A stretch of 64,000 bases of DNA from Alistipes sp. (GTDB taxonomy: Bacteria > Bacillota > Clostridia > Oscillospirales > Ruminococcaceae): NCBI GenBank assembly GCA_023667265.1, contig JAMPAJ010000001.1:1231151-1295150 (forward strand), in the 5' to 3' direction. Both the position numbers and the translations under genes were made by a program. Shown in pieces: positions 32,052 through 40,395 of the stretch. The notes beneath the pieces were generated by a model. The model ran no database searches and was not told where the DNA came from. It saw only the letters and a program-made list of their open reading frames with translations. Each line of letters starts with the position of its first letter. Position 1 is the first letter of the stretch.

Positions 32052-32885
32052 ATGCTGTATATCGGTTGTCACCTTTCCTATTCCAAGGGCTACGAGGCTA
32101 TGGGCAGACAGGCTCTTGAAATTGACGCGAATACCTTTGCATTTTTCACACGGAATCCCCGGGGCGGAGCTGCGAAAGCCATCGACCCGGAGGACGCCGC
32201 AAAGCTCCGCGACATTCTTGCGGAAAACAGCTTCGGAAAGCTCGTGGCTCACGCGCCGTATACCATGAACGCCTGCGCTGCCGACCCGAAGATACGCGCC
32301 TTTGCCCGTGAAGCTATGGCGGACGATCTGAAACGTATGGAAGCTGTTCCGGGAAATTATTACAATTTTCACCCAGGCTCTCATGTAAAGCAGGGCGTTG
32401 AGATCGGAATACAGCTTATTTCAGAGCAGCTCAATGAAGTTCTCACAGAGGAGCAGTCAACTGTTGTACTTCTGGAAACTATGGCTGGAAAAGGCTCTGA
32501 AATGGGTCGCAGCTTTGAGGAGCTTCGTGCTGTTATCGACAGAACCAATGTCAGCTCCAAAATAGGTGTGTGTCTCGATACCTGCCACATCTGGGACGGC
32601 GGCTATAATATCGCAGATAATTTAGACGGTGTACTGGAGGACTTTGACCGCGTGATCGGTCTTGACAGGCTTAAAGCAATACATCTCAACGACAGCCTTA
32701 ATCCCCTCGGCGCTCATAAGGACAGACACGCTAAGATCGGCGAAGGATATATCGGCGCTGACGCGATTATCCGTGTGATAAATCATCCTCTGCTGAAAAA
32801 GCTGCCCTTTATCCTTGAAACTCCGAATGATATAGACGGCTATGCACGGGAGATCAAATTTCTCAGAGAAAATTTCAGTGAATAA
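32052..32885 (+). CDS. nfo: Endonuclease IV (AP endonuclease)
   Basis: Cleaves at abasic sites in base excision repair; TIM-barrel with three Zn ions. 277 residues. Visible Zn-ligand blocks are IGCHLSYSKG, VAHAPYTMN, NFHPGSHVKQG, VLLETMAGKGSE, CLDTCHIWDGGY, AIHLNDSLNPLGAHKDRH, KIGEGYIG and FILETPNDI, all consistent with an active enzyme. The residues FAFFTRNPRGG match the family. Followed by a strong terminator. Confidence 0.95.
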   Translation: MLYIGCHLSYSKGYEAMGRQALEIDANTFAFFTRNPRGGAAKAIDPEDAAKLRDILAENSFGKLVAHAPYTMNACAADPKIRAFAREAMADDLKRMEAVPGNYYNFHPGSHVKQGVEIGIQLISEQLNEVLTEEQSTVVLLETMAGKGSEMGRSFEELRAVIDRTNVSSKIGVCLDTCHIWDGGYNIADNLDGVLEDFDRVIGLDRLKAIHLNDSLNPLGAHKDRHAKIGEGYIGADAIIRVINHPLLKKLPFILETPNDIDGYAREIKFLRENFSE

Positions 32886-32891
32886 AAAAAT

Positions 32892-32926
32892 GCTGATGCA
32901 GTACAAAATACCGCATCAGCTTTTTT
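32892..32926. terminator. Terminator after nfo
   Basis: GCTGATGC (32892-32899) pairs with GCATCAGC (32913-32920), followed by TTTTTT; an A-run on the other side lets it also serve the convergent pduL gene. Confidence 0.9.
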
Positions 32927-32948
32927 ATGTATTCAGAGCATTCGGAAA

Positions 32949-33530
32949 TCAGCCGATCTCAACAATCTCACCGTAAAGCTCACGACCTGCGCCGATCGCA
33001 TTTGACTCGTCTGTGTCGATGTGCATTGCGCGTGCATACTTCTCGGATACACGGCATACAACATCGCCGAGGATAGCCTTTCTCTCGGGAGTCTCGACCT
33101 TTACCCATACGACCTGCTTGTCAACAACGCCAAGCTCCTCAGCGTCGGCAGGAGTAAGGTGGATATGACGCTTAGCAACGATAACGCCCTCGCTGATCTC
33201 GATCTCACCGCAGGGACCAACTACCTTGCAAGCGCCTGAGCCGGCAATATCAGCAGACTCTCTGATGGGAGCGGCAATGCCGATCGAACGAGCATCTGTA
33301 GCGGAAAGCTCAACCTGAGTTTCAGGGCGGACAGGTCCGAGAATAGATACGCCTGCAAGCTCCTTCTTAGGACCTACGATAGTAACTCTCTCCTCGCAGG
33401 CAAACTGACCGGGCTGAGAAAGATCCTTCTTCTTTGTAAGCTCGTGACCCTTGCCGAACAGGATCTCAAGGTGCTCCTGAGTTACGTGGATGTGGCGTGC
33501 TGATGTTTCAACGATAAAATTTTTTGACAT
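32949..33530 (-). CDS. pduL: Phosphate propanoyltransferase PduL-like
   Basis: Transfers acyl groups between CoA and phosphate. The 193 residues show both PduL halves with metal-binding HxH motifs: TSARHIHVT near residue 12 and AKRHIHLTPADAEELG near 120, plus MHIDTDESNAIG near the end. No N-terminal encapsulation peptide for a microcompartment shell is visible, so it likely acts as a free phosphotransacylase in acetate or propionate formation. GGAGG 8 nt upstream places the start at 33530. No ackA lies next to it; the tRNA-Arg gene is just upstream. Confidence 0.92.
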   Translation of the reverse strand: MSKNFIVETSARHIHVTQEHLEILFGKGHELTKKKDLSQPGQFACEERVTIVGPKKELAGVSILGPVRPETQVELSATDARSIGIAAPIRESADIAGSGACKVVGPCGEIEISEGVIVAKRHIHLTPADAEELGVVDKQVVWVKVETPERKAILGDVVCRVSEKYARAMHIDTDESNAIGAGRELYGEIVEIG

Positions 33531-33552
33531 TATAAAAACCTCCAGGCTCAAA

Positions 33553-33597
33553 TTTTAGCCGCCGGCGCAAGCTGTATCATGCAAATCGCCGACGGCA
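33553..33597 (-). other. Hairpin between tRNA-Arg and pduL
   Basis: On the minus strand GCCGTCGGCG...CGCCGGCGGC forms a GC-rich stem followed by TAAAATTTG. It may terminate or process the tRNA transcript, or attenuate read-through into pduL. The T-run is poor, so termination would be partial. Confidence 0.5.
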
Positions 33598-33603
33598 TTA
33601 AGC

Positions 33604-33680
33604 TGGCGTCCCAAAGAGGAGTCGAACCTCCGGCCTACTGCTTAGGAGGCAGTCGCTCTATCCTACTGAGCTATTGGGAC
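33604..33680 (-). tRNA. tRNA-Arg (anticodon CCU)
   Basis: Reads GTCCCAATAGCTCAG... on the minus strand. The acceptor GTCCCAA pairs with TTGGGAC, the anticodon stem is ACTGC/GCAGT with loop CTCCTAA (anticodon CCT), the T-loop is TTCGACT, the discriminator is G and CCA is encoded. It decodes AGG. Confidence 0.95.
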
Positions 33681-33700
33681 ACATTTACTCATCTTTTTAT

Positions 33701-33729
33701 ATTTTACCACATTTCTCACTGTATTTCAA
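33701..33729 (-). promoter_or_regulatory. Promoter of tRNA-Arg
   Basis: Minus strand TTGAAA (33729-33724), 17 bp, TAAAAT (33706-33701). The start would be about 14 nt before the mature tRNA 5' end. It may also feed pduL by read-through. Confidence 0.68.
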
Positions 33730-33786
33730 GTAGTATTATATATTTTTTATTATTTTAACTATTTTTCAGCTCTGCCGGGGAAGTAT

Positions 33787-33820
33787 CAGGGGAGGTTCTC
33801 TTTTTGCAGAGCCTCCCCTG
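33787..33820 (-). terminator. Hairpin after the peptidoglycan-binding cassette
   Basis: CAGGGGAGG and CCTCCCCTG form a perfect 9-bp stem extended by CTCT/AGAG around a small loop, beginning 5 bp past the stop of the gene at 33825. No strong T-run follows on the minus strand, so it may mainly stabilise the 3' end. Confidence 0.6.
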
Positions 33821-33824
33821 CTTG

Positions 33825-34331
33825 TTATTCAAAATGTCTGCAGCATCCTACCAGCATATTCCAGGTATCCCTGTCTACATAAACAGCGTCCGGAAGTCCG
33901 CACTTTCCCCGGAAAAAACGCACTGCCGCCTCAGTGTCCTCCCTGAATACTCCGCTGACCTCAACAGACGGCACGTTATCGCAGGCTTTTCCCAGCTCCC
34001 GGAACATACTCTGTATGACCCATACCGGCAGCCCCTCGTCTCCACGCTGCCAACGCTGACCACGGTATCTGAAGGGCTGATAAGGATCCGGCGTGTTCCG
34101 TGCCAGATCAATATAAGCTGCCGCGATCGCGTCCCATGTGCCGCTGTCGATCTCTCCGGTAACGGGCAAGCCGTTATCCTGCTGAAAATCCCGTACTGCC
34201 GCTCTCGTTCTTTCGCCGTAGATACCATTTGGAAATACCGTCATCAGCTCACCGGACAACAGCTGTATCTGTCCGAGATAACGCTGTATCTCTGCAATAT
34301 GCTCCTGCTTCTGCTTCTCTGTAAATGCCAT
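33825..34331 (-). CDS. Peptidoglycan-binding domain protein, no signal peptide
   Basis: 168 residues with two PG_binding_1-type repeats: residues about 8-75 (IQRYLGQIQLLSGEL, NGIYGERTRAAVRDFQQDNG) and 85-165 (VWVIQSMFRELGKACDNV, GVFREDTEAAVRFFRGKCG). The chain starts MAFTEKQKQEHIAEI with no export signal and no catalytic domain. It is the last of a three-gene cassette whose other members also lack signal peptides. Mother-cell or spore-associated assembly would explain this, but that is inference. Confidence 0.75.
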   Translation of the reverse strand: MAFTEKQKQEHIAEIQRYLGQIQLLSGELMTVFPNGIYGERTRAAVRDFQQDNGLPVTGEIDSGTWDAIAAAYIDLARNTPDPYQPFRYRGQRWQRGDEGLPVWVIQSMFRELGKACDNVPSVEVSGVFREDTEAAVRFFRGKCGLPDAVYVDRDTWNMLVGCCRHFE

Positions 34332-34340
34332 GCCTGCCTC

Positions 34341-35732
34341 CTAACTGATAGTATAACCGGGATTCTGATACGGACGCTTATCGAATCCGAACCGCAGGTC
34401 TGAATACACTCCTGCGATCGTATCCCAGGTCACAGGGCCGATAATTCCAGTCGGTTCAATTCCGAACTGACGCTGAAATTCCGTTACGGAACGTTTTGTC
34501 ATTTGCCCGAAATATCCGGTATTGCTTACTGCCGGAATGTTGCTGTAGGTGTTGTGGATAAATGTCAGATACTCCTGCATTATCCGAACAGAATCGCCGC
34601 GCGAACCCTCTTTAAGCACAGTTCCGGGATAGAGAGCAACTGATGTATACTCCGGACGAACGGACTCAGCAATACCCATATAAGCCCTGTAAAGGTCGAT
34701 TTTCGTCTGTCGGTCAAGAACGCCGGTATCCGGGATCCCGAAAACACGCTGGAATGATTTCAGCGAAGCTTCTGTCTGAGTGCCGAAATATCCCGTTATT
34801 TCAACTGGCATCACTGCATTGTAGTACGCGCCGATGACTGCGAGATAATACTGGAGATTCCGCACCTCCGTGCCCTCCGAACCAATACTCAGGTCTTCGG
34901 TGAAGATCGGAGCTATTTCGTCATATGAAACGCCCTCGGAATTAAGCTCCGCTATCCTCTTTACGCTGGTGTAGATGTATACTATCCTGTACCACGTACC
35001 CTGATCGACAACGCCTGTTACGTTGAGGTCGAACACGCTCTGGAATATTCGGACAGCCTCTTCCGTTACCGCTCCGAATATGCCGTCTGCGATCGGTATT
35101 TTCGTAATTGCAGGATAATTCCGGGAAATTCTGTTCAGATATATCTGCAAAGACCGCACATCGTTGCTTGCCGAGCCGAATCTCAGCGGAACTCCCGGAT
35201 ATGAGGGCATCGCTGTCCGCACCGGTGCATTTTTCACAATATTTATATCATCTCCGTAGTAATATTGAAGTATCCGGTAGGGCGTGTAGCCCTGATTTGC
35301 AAGATCGACCGTTCCCCATTGGGACAGTCCTGCGCAGGTGGAAGTCGTTCCGTTGCAGAATGCTGTAAACAACGGCTCGATACTGCCCTGCCGCTGAACG
35401 TAATCATTGAACAGCTCATCGGCAAGATAACCGATATTCTCGAAAAATTCCCTGCCGTTAATGAATTTCTGGTCGTACTGGGTGTTGTTTGTTATGTCGA
35501 AATCATAGCCCTGAGACCTGTACCATTCCGTGTATATGCGGTTAAGCGCAAATGACACGATAGCGTATATATTCGCCCTTAATGCCGATTCATTCCAGGT
35601 AGGGAATATTTCGCTTGACGCGACATTTTTCACATATGACGGAAAATCCACCGTCACATTAGGCGCATTCGACCCGGGCGCACCGAGATGCACCGTGATC
35701 GTCTCTGGTATATATGGCGTTCCGGTAAGCAT
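34341..35732 (-). CDS. SpoIID/LytB-like domain plus peptidoglycan-binding repeats
   Basis: 463 residues. Residues about 10-165 resemble the SpoIID/LytB fold: ITVHLG, VDFPSYVKNVASSEIFPTW, ESALRANIYAIVSFAL (compare EALKAQAVAARTY) and AGLSQWGTVDLANQGYTPYRILQYYYG (compare MSQYGA...GxxYxxILxHYYxG). The glutamate of the catalytic block is kept; the His of GHGVGMSQ is not seen. Three PG_binding_1 repeats follow (about 180-245, 275-345, 370-445), each with a GxFGxxTExxxxxFQ pattern. No signal peptide. AAGGAGGG precedes the ATG. Its likely job is binding or trimming peptidoglycan glycan strands. Confidence 0.72.
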   Translation of the reverse strand: MLTGTPYIPETITVHLGAPGSNAPNVTVDFPSYVKNVASSEIFPTWNESALRANIYAIVSFALNRIYTEWYRSQGYDFDITNNTQYDQKFINGREFFENIGYLADELFNDYVQRQGSIEPLFTAFCNGTTSTCAGLSQWGTVDLANQGYTPYRILQYYYGDDINIVKNAPVRTAMPSYPGVPLRFGSASNDVRSLQIYLNRISRNYPAITKIPIADGIFGAVTEEAVRIFQSVFDLNVTGVVDQGTWYRIVYIYTSVKRIAELNSEGVSYDEIAPIFTEDLSIGSEGTEVRNLQYYLAVIGAYYNAVMPVEITGYFGTQTEASLKSFQRVFGIPDTGVLDRQTKIDLYRAYMGIAESVRPEYTSVALYPGTVLKEGSRGDSVRIMQEYLTFIHNTYSNIPAVSNTGYFGQMTKRSVTEFQRQFGIEPTGIIGPVTWDTIAGVYSDLRFGFDKRPYQNPGYTIS

Positions 35733-35742
35733 AGTCCCTCCT

Positions 35743-36432
35743 TTAGCCGAAATACGGCTCTTGGTTATAGTAGGTCAGCGTCTCGTTTTCCTCCTGACCT
35801 ACAGGCGTTGGCACCATGTTGAAATTCTGGATCGACGTTATTCCCGAGAACACCGGAACGTCGACGCTTCTCGCACGGAAAAAGCCGTCCGCGACTACGC
35901 TTACATCGAAAAGGCTATATGGGCGTTTGTCAGGGTACGGCGTCTGGGAATATATCTCATTGGGCGCAGGTGCGGAAAGCTTCAAAGTCGTGCCGCTTAT
36001 ATCCGTCATTCCCACGGCGATAAGAAACCTGCTGCCGTCCAGCACAGATGTTATAACGACCGAAGCGCCCTCTATGGGGAAGGCTTCTCCTCCTGTCCGG
36101 ACGTTAACGAGGATATAGCCAGTTGAATCGCCCAGTTCTTCCTCCGAAGCCTGCTCCAGGACGGGATACTCTCCAGGCTCCTGAACGCTCTCTCCGGGGA
36201 CGTTTTCGTCAGGCTGTTGAGCCTCATTGTCGACCGTATATGGGTAATAGGCAGTGTCGTGCCCTTCTTCCGGAGGTTCTCCGGTATCCTGTTCTTCATA
36301 GATCGTGTCATCTTCCTTCTGATCATTATTTTCATCCTGCTGCACATTTTCCTCCGCCGTACGCTTTCCGTACAGCTTCATCAGCTCACGCTTATATTCC
36401 TCGGCTCTTGAACCTACATCCTGTATTTCCAT
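35743..36432 (-). CDS. Acidic protein with carboxypeptidase-regulatory-like C-terminus
   Basis: 229 residues. The N-terminus (RAEEYKRELMKLYGKR) is a charged helix, the middle (about 30-105) a Glu/Asp/Gln/Pro-rich disordered linker. The C-terminal 120 residues (GYILVNVRTGGEAFPIEGASVVI... SVVADGFFRARSVDVPVF) look like a transthyretin-like carboxypeptidase-regulatory fold. No signal peptide. First gene of the cassette with the two peptidoglycan-binding genes, 10 bp from the next. A TATAAT (36465-36460) in the context GCATATAAT lies upstream, without a good sigma-A -35; an alternative sigma factor is possible. Confidence 0.65.
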   Translation of the reverse strand: MEIQDVGSRAEEYKRELMKLYGKRTAEENVQQDENNDQKEDDTIYEEQDTGEPPEEGHDTAYYPYTVDNEAQQPDENVPGESVQEPGEYPVLEQASEEELGDSTGYILVNVRTGGEAFPIEGASVVITSVLDGSRFLIAVGMTDISGTTLKLSAPAPNEIYSQTPYPDKRPYSLFDVSVVADGFFRARSVDVPVFSGITSIQNFNMVPTPVGQEENETLTYYNQEPYFG

Positions 36433-36489
36433 ATGATCGCCTCCATAATGTGCTGAAATATTATATGCAGTTTCCGGCGATTTGAGAAC

Positions 36490-36519
36490 AAAAAAGCGTC
36501 CCGAAGAAAATCGGAACGC
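36490..36519 (-). terminator. Terminator after metY
   Basis: Minus strand GCGTTCCGA, loop TTTTCT, TCGGGACGC, then TTTTTTG: a 9-bp stem with one mismatch and a U-tract. Confidence 0.85.
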
Positions 36520-36551
36520 GTAATTTTGTGTTAAAAAGCGTGATAAGCCTC

Positions 36552-37817
36552 TCAGAGAGCTGCAAAGCCTTTTTTCAGATCGTCAAGAATGTCCTGGATA
36601 TTTTCAAGTCCGACGGAAAGACGGATCATGCCGCCGTTGATGCCTGCCGCAGCAAGCTGCTCGTCTGTGAGCTGACGGTGAGTTGCACTTGCCGGGTGAA
36701 GTACGCAGGTGCGTATGTCGGCAACATGGACTTCGTTTGAAGCAAGGCTGAGAGAGTCCATGAACTTAACAGCCGTGCTGCGTCCGCCCTTGATAACGAA
36801 GGAAATTACGCCGCTTACGCCGTCGGGAAGATACTTCTCCGCAAGGGCGTGATATGTGTTTCCGGGAAGTCCGGGATAATTTACAGACTCAACATTTTCG
36901 TTAGCCTCCAGAAATTCCGCAACGATCCGCGCATTTTCGCAGTACTGCTTCATTCTTACGGCAAGGGTCTCAAGTCCGAGATTGAGATAGAATGCGGACT
37001 GAGCAGCCGGATAGCAGCCAAAATCTCTCATGAGCTGCATTCTTGCCTTTACGATATATGCAGCCTTTCCATAGCTTTCAGTGTAGATAAGACCGTGATA
37101 GCTGTCGTCGGGCTCGGTGAACTCCGGGAATTTGCCGTTAGCCCAGTTAAAATTGCCGGAATCGACGATAACGCCGCCGACCTGAACTGCATGACCGTCC
37201 ATGTACTTTGATGTTGAGTGAACGACAATATCAGCGCCGTGCTCGATAGGACGGCAGAGAATAGGCGTGGGGAAGGTGTTGTCCACAATAAGGGGAACAT
37301 TGTTTTCGTGGGCAACCTTTGCAAACTTCTCGATATCAAGGACAGTAAGCGCAGGATTTGCCAATGTTTCGCCGAAAACAGCCTTTGTATTGGGTTTGAA
37401 TGCGGCTCTTATCTCATCCTCTGAAGCGTCCGGATCGACGAAAATGCACTCGATGCCCATTTTCTTGAATGTGACGGCAAAGAGATTGAAGGTTCCGCCG
37501 TATATAGTTGTGGTGGAAATAAAGCTGTCACCTGCACTGAGGATATTGAGCATACTGCACATTGTGGCAGCCTGTCCGCTGGACGTACACATTGCGGCAA
37601 CACCGCCCTCAAGAGCGGCAATTTTATCCTCTACCGCCATAACTGTAGGATTCTCAAAGCGCGAGTATATCAGGCTCTTTGTGGGATCGTCAAAAACAGC
37701 CGCTACGTCGTCTGTAGAATCATAGACATATGTTGTGCTCTGAACGATAGGCACTACTCTCGGCTCGGTATTTCCAGGCGTATAGCCTGCGTGAAGACAT
37801 TTAGTTTCTATATTCAT
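36552..37817 (-). CDS. metY: O-acetylhomoserine sulfhydrylase
   Basis: PLP enzyme of the Cys/Met metabolism family making homocysteine from O-acetylhomoserine and sulfide. 421 residues. Landmarks are SRFENPTVMAVEDKIAALEGG, CTSSGQAAT, PLIVDNTFPTP and the PLP lysine in VVHSTSKYMDGHAVQVGG. The longer MetY-type inserts are present. GGAGG 7 nt before the ATG at 37817 fixes the start, and the promoter at 37886-37858 excludes a longer one. No SAM riboswitch fits in the roughly 35-nt leader. The mtnN gene of the methyl cycle is divergent just upstream. Confidence 0.93.
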   Translation of the reverse strand: MNIETKCLHAGYTPGNTEPRVVPIVQSTTYVYDSTDDVAAVFDDPTKSLIYSRFENPTVMAVEDKIAALEGGVAAMCTSSGQAATMCSMLNILSAGDSFISTTTIYGGTFNLFAVTFKKMGIECIFVDPDASEDEIRAAFKPNTKAVFGETLANPALTVLDIEKFAKVAHENNVPLIVDNTFPTPILCRPIEHGADIVVHSTSKYMDGHAVQVGGVIVDSGNFNWANGKFPEFTEPDDSYHGLIYTESYGKAAYIVKARMQLMRDFGCYPAAQSAFYLNLGLETLAVRMKQYCENARIVAEFLEANENVESVNYPGLPGNTYHALAEKYLPDGVSGVISFVIKGGRSTAVKFMDSLSLASNEVHVADIRTCVLHPASATHRQLTDEQLAAAGINGGMIRLSVGLENIQDILDDLKKGFAAL

Positions 37818-37857
37818 AATTTTTCCTCCTGATGTATATTTGCATAGCTGCACATAT

Positions 37858-37886
37858 ATTATACAACTTTTTCCGGAAAAAATCAA
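37858..37886 (-). promoter_or_regulatory. Promoter of metY
   Basis: Minus strand TTGATT (37886-37881), 17 bp, TATAAT (37863-37858); start near 37851. Confidence 0.75.
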
Positions 37887-37911
37887 TAGGATAACATTAT
37901 TTTTTAGTCAA

Positions 37912-38005
37912 GCGGAGAACCCCCGCCGACAATTTCGCGTGGAAAATAATAACGATCTAAATTTTTCACGCGGCTATTGCAATTTTGCGGCTGGTATGTT
38001 ATAAT
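37912..38005 (+). promoter_or_regulatory. Promoter-bearing repeat module upstream of mtnN
   Basis: AAGCGGAGAACCCCCGCCG, TTTCGCG, AT-rich spacer, CGCG, then TTGCAA (37977-37982), 17 bp, TATAAT (38000-38005) within TATGTTATAAT. It matches the module at 30935-31029 block by block. It provides the mtnN promoter. Confidence 0.7.
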
Positions 38006-38044
38006 TAGATAAACAAAAACCATTTTTACAAGGAGATACTACAT

Positions 38045-38722
38045 ATGAACACTATAGGAATTATAGGCGCAATGCCCTCGGAGCTTGCCGATATACGCAA
38101 AACCCTCGGAGAGGCGGAGATCCGGAGCATATCCGGCTTCGACTTCTACATAAACAGCTTCAACGGAAAGACTATCATTAATGCCTGCTGCGGTATCGCC
38201 AAGGTAAACGCTGCCCTCTGCACACAGGTGCTCATCGACTGCTTTGCTCCGGACTGCATCATCAATACCGGCGTTGCTGGCGGAATGAACAGCAACGTAA
38301 AGGTCTGCGATATTGTTATTTCAACGGAAGTCCTTCCCCACGACCTCGACCTCCGCTTCCTTACGGACTATCCGCCTCACTGCGGAATTTTCAAGGCTGA
38401 CAAGGAGCTTATTAAGGCTGCGGAAAGTGTCTGCCGGGAATTCGGAGTTGACAGCTTCCGCGGACGCATCGTTTCCGGAGAGGCTTTCGTTTCCGACAAC
38501 ACTCTCAAAGCGGCTATCCAGCTCAGCTGGACGCCATATGCCGTTGATATGGAAAGCGCTGCCGTGGGTCATGCCTGCTATCTGAACAAGCTGCCTTTCG
38601 TAAGCGTCCGCTGCATTTCCGACAATGCCGACGACGAGGGTGCTATGTCCTTCGACGAATTTGAGAAGATCGCGGCTAAAAGAGTTGCCGATATCGTGCT
38701 TAAAATGACGGAAATTATATAA
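38045..38722 (+). CDS. mtnN: 5'-methylthioadenosine/S-adenosylhomocysteine nucleosidase
   Basis: Hydrolyses MTA and SAH to adenine and the thio-sugar. 225 residues: IGIIGAMPSELADI at the N-terminus (Glu-type catalytic residue near 13), NTGVAGGMNSNVKVCDIVIS, GRIVSGEAFVSD, the substrate-binding DMESAAVGHACY and catalytic Asp in RCISDNADDEG. The ribosome site is AAGGAG. A dockerin gene follows after 37 bp, possibly on the same transcript. Confidence 0.94.
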   Translation: MNTIGIIGAMPSELADIRKTLGEAEIRSISGFDFYINSFNGKTIINACCGIAKVNAALCTQVLIDCFAPDCIINTGVAGGMNSNVKVCDIVISTEVLPHDLDLRFLTDYPPHCGIFKADKELIKAAESVCREFGVDSFRGRIVSGEAFVSDNTLKAAIQLSWTPYAVDMESAAVGHACYLNKLPFVSVRCISDNADDEGAMSFDEFEKIAAKRVADIVLKMTEII

Positions 38723-38759
38723 TGCCATTTATATATAATATTGAAAAGGAGAAAATGCT

Positions 38760-39719
38760 ATGAAAAAAATCATTTCCACAACTCTTGCGGCAATGCTTTC
38801 CATGACCTCTGCGTCAGCTATTGCCATGAACAGCTTTGCCGAGGGCGAAGACGCACTTGACGTTCCTGCGCTCTATCTCAAGCTTGCTGACGGACAGGAC
38901 GTGACTATTGACGACGACGGCAGTATCATCCTGAGCCGCGACCAGATACGCTATGGCCTTACCCTTCAAGCCGAGGTCTACATCCAGGACTCTACCCTTT
39001 CATGCTGGAGCGTCGCACCGAAGATCAAGTGCGCGCAGAAGCTTATTACAATGGCAAGGGCTTATGATCCGCTGCCAAAGAACGGAAGTCCGTATCGGGT
39101 CTACGCCTACGCAGAGGCTGACGAGAACGGCAATCTCATCTGCGACAACAACAGCACATATCTTACTTTGGACAGCATCTACAACGTCATCAATTATACG
39201 GTGGAGAGGCAGCGAACCATAACCGGCGACGGCTCTCCCCTTGTGCCCTACGGTGCAGCCTCCGACAGCTACCCTTTGCTGACCTTTGACATGGAGATCT
39301 CGCCTAATACACCCTACGGCGAGCACAGCGTATATTTCCTGACAGAGCAGGAGGACGAGCCCGACCAGAGATGCACTACCGTTGCAATGCGCATAAACGG
39401 CAGCACAGTCCTCACACCTGAAGTTTCCGGATTGAATATCAAGGTTACGGGCAGCAACCTTGGCGACATCAACAACGACGGAAAAGTGGACGCCTCCGAC
39501 GCCTCGACAGCTCTGGTCGCCTACTCCAGGGTTTCCACGGGATCTGACAGCGGTCTGGACGAGCTGCAGTTCGCTGCCGGAGATACTGATCTCAACGGCA
39601 AGATCGACGCCTCCGACGCCGCCATGATACTTGTGTACTACTCCTACGCTTCCACCACGAATGACAACGTCAAAACGTTCGCAGATTATTTTTATCCTAT
39701 AACTCCTGTAAACAATTAA
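38760..39719 (+). CDS. Small secreted dockerin protein
   Basis: 319 residues: signal peptide (1-28), an N-terminal beta-rich module (about 35-225) with no recognised family, then a complete C-terminal dockerin with loops GDINNDGKVDASDASTAL and GDTDLNGKIDASDAAMIL. The module contains YGLTLQAEVYIQ and TFDMEISPNTPYGEHSVYFL, the latter resembling the strand pattern of cohesin-like or carbohydrate-associated modules, but this is weak. No catalytic motif. AAAAGGAG precedes the ATG. Probably attaches to a cohesin-bearing scaffold. Confidence 0.8.
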   Translation: MKKIISTTLAAMLSMTSASAIAMNSFAEGEDALDVPALYLKLADGQDVTIDDDGSIILSRDQIRYGLTLQAEVYIQDSTLSCWSVAPKIKCAQKLITMARAYDPLPKNGSPYRVYAYAEADENGNLICDNNSTYLTLDSIYNVINYTVERQRTITGDGSPLVPYGAASDSYPLLTFDMEISPNTPYGEHSVYFLTEQEDEPDQRCTTVAMRINGSTVLTPEVSGLNIKVTGSNLGDINNDGKVDASDASTALVAYSRVSTGSDSGLDELQFAAGDTDLNGKIDASDAAMILVYYSYASTTNDNVKTFADYFYPITPVNN

Positions 39720-39722
39720 AAG

Positions 39723-39759
39723 AACAGCGTCTCACAAAAAAGTGGGACGCTGTTTTTTT
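39723..39759. terminator. Bidirectional terminator between dockerin gene and response regulator
   Basis: AACAGCGTC.CAC and GTG.GACGCTGTT form a 12-bp stem with one mismatch, A6 loop and T-run; convergent genes on both sides. Confidence 0.9.
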
Positions 39760-39764
39760 AGCTA

Positions 39765-40391
39765 TTATACTATATTATTTTTTATGGCAAAGACAGCAAG
39801 CTGAGTCCTGTCCTTCATTCCAAGCTTTTCAAGAAGCCGGGATATGCCGTTGCGGACAGTTCCCTCGGCTAAAAAAAGCTGGGCCGCAATTTCCTTATTG
39901 TCGCAGCCATCACATATTAGCCGCAGAAAATCAGTCTCGCGCTCCGTAAGGTCGAAGCTTTTCGGATCCTGGCGCAGGACTGTTTCTTTTTTTATGGAAT
40001 TGAAAACGTCGTTGTGGAAAACGCTTATTCCGCCTGCTACAGCACGAATGGAATTTATCATCTGCTCGCTGTCCATTTCCTTCAGGATATAGCCGTCAGC
40101 GCCGCTTGCAACTGCCTTTTCTACGGTCTCCTTGTCGTCGAAGGTCGTAAGTACGAGGACTTTTACTCCCGGCAGCTTATCCTTTATCTGCTTCGTGCCG
40201 TAGCCGCCGTCGAAATCAGGCATACGCATATCCATAAGAACTACGTCGGGACGCAGCCGCACTGACATATCATAGGCTTCTCTTCCATTCGTCGCCTCTC
40301 CTACGACGCTGATGCCGCTGTCCTCGTTCAGAACCGCCCTGAGTCCCGTGCGGATTATCTGGATATCGTCGGCAATTATAACCTTTATCAT
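39765..40391 (-). CDS. NarL/FixJ-family response regulator
   Basis: 208 residues: receiver domain with the phospho-acceptor in VVLMDMRMPDFDGG (Asp near 53), VLTTFDD and the lysine in YILKEMD. A LuxR-type helix-turn-helix follows (LTERETDFLRLICDGCDNKEIAAQLFLAE, EGTVRNGISRLLEKLG). It acts as a DNA-binding output for the kinase encoded 4 bp upstream. The target genes are not evident from context. Confidence 0.93.
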   Translation of the reverse strand: MIKVIIADDIQIIRTGLRAVLNEDSGISVVGEATNGREAYDMSVRLRPDVVLMDMRMPDFDGGYGTKQIKDKLPGVKVLVLTTFDDKETVEKAVASGADGYILKEMDSEQMINSIRAVAGGISVFHNDVFNSIKKETVLRQDPKSFDLTERETDFLRLICDGCDNKEIAAQLFLAEGTVRNGISRLLEKLGMKDRTQLAVFAIKNNIV

Positions 40392-40395
40392 CTCT

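Noticed and set aside
37818-37857. SAM or T-box riboswitch in front of metY
   Set aside because: The promoter lies about 35 nt from the start codon, leaving no room for such a leader.
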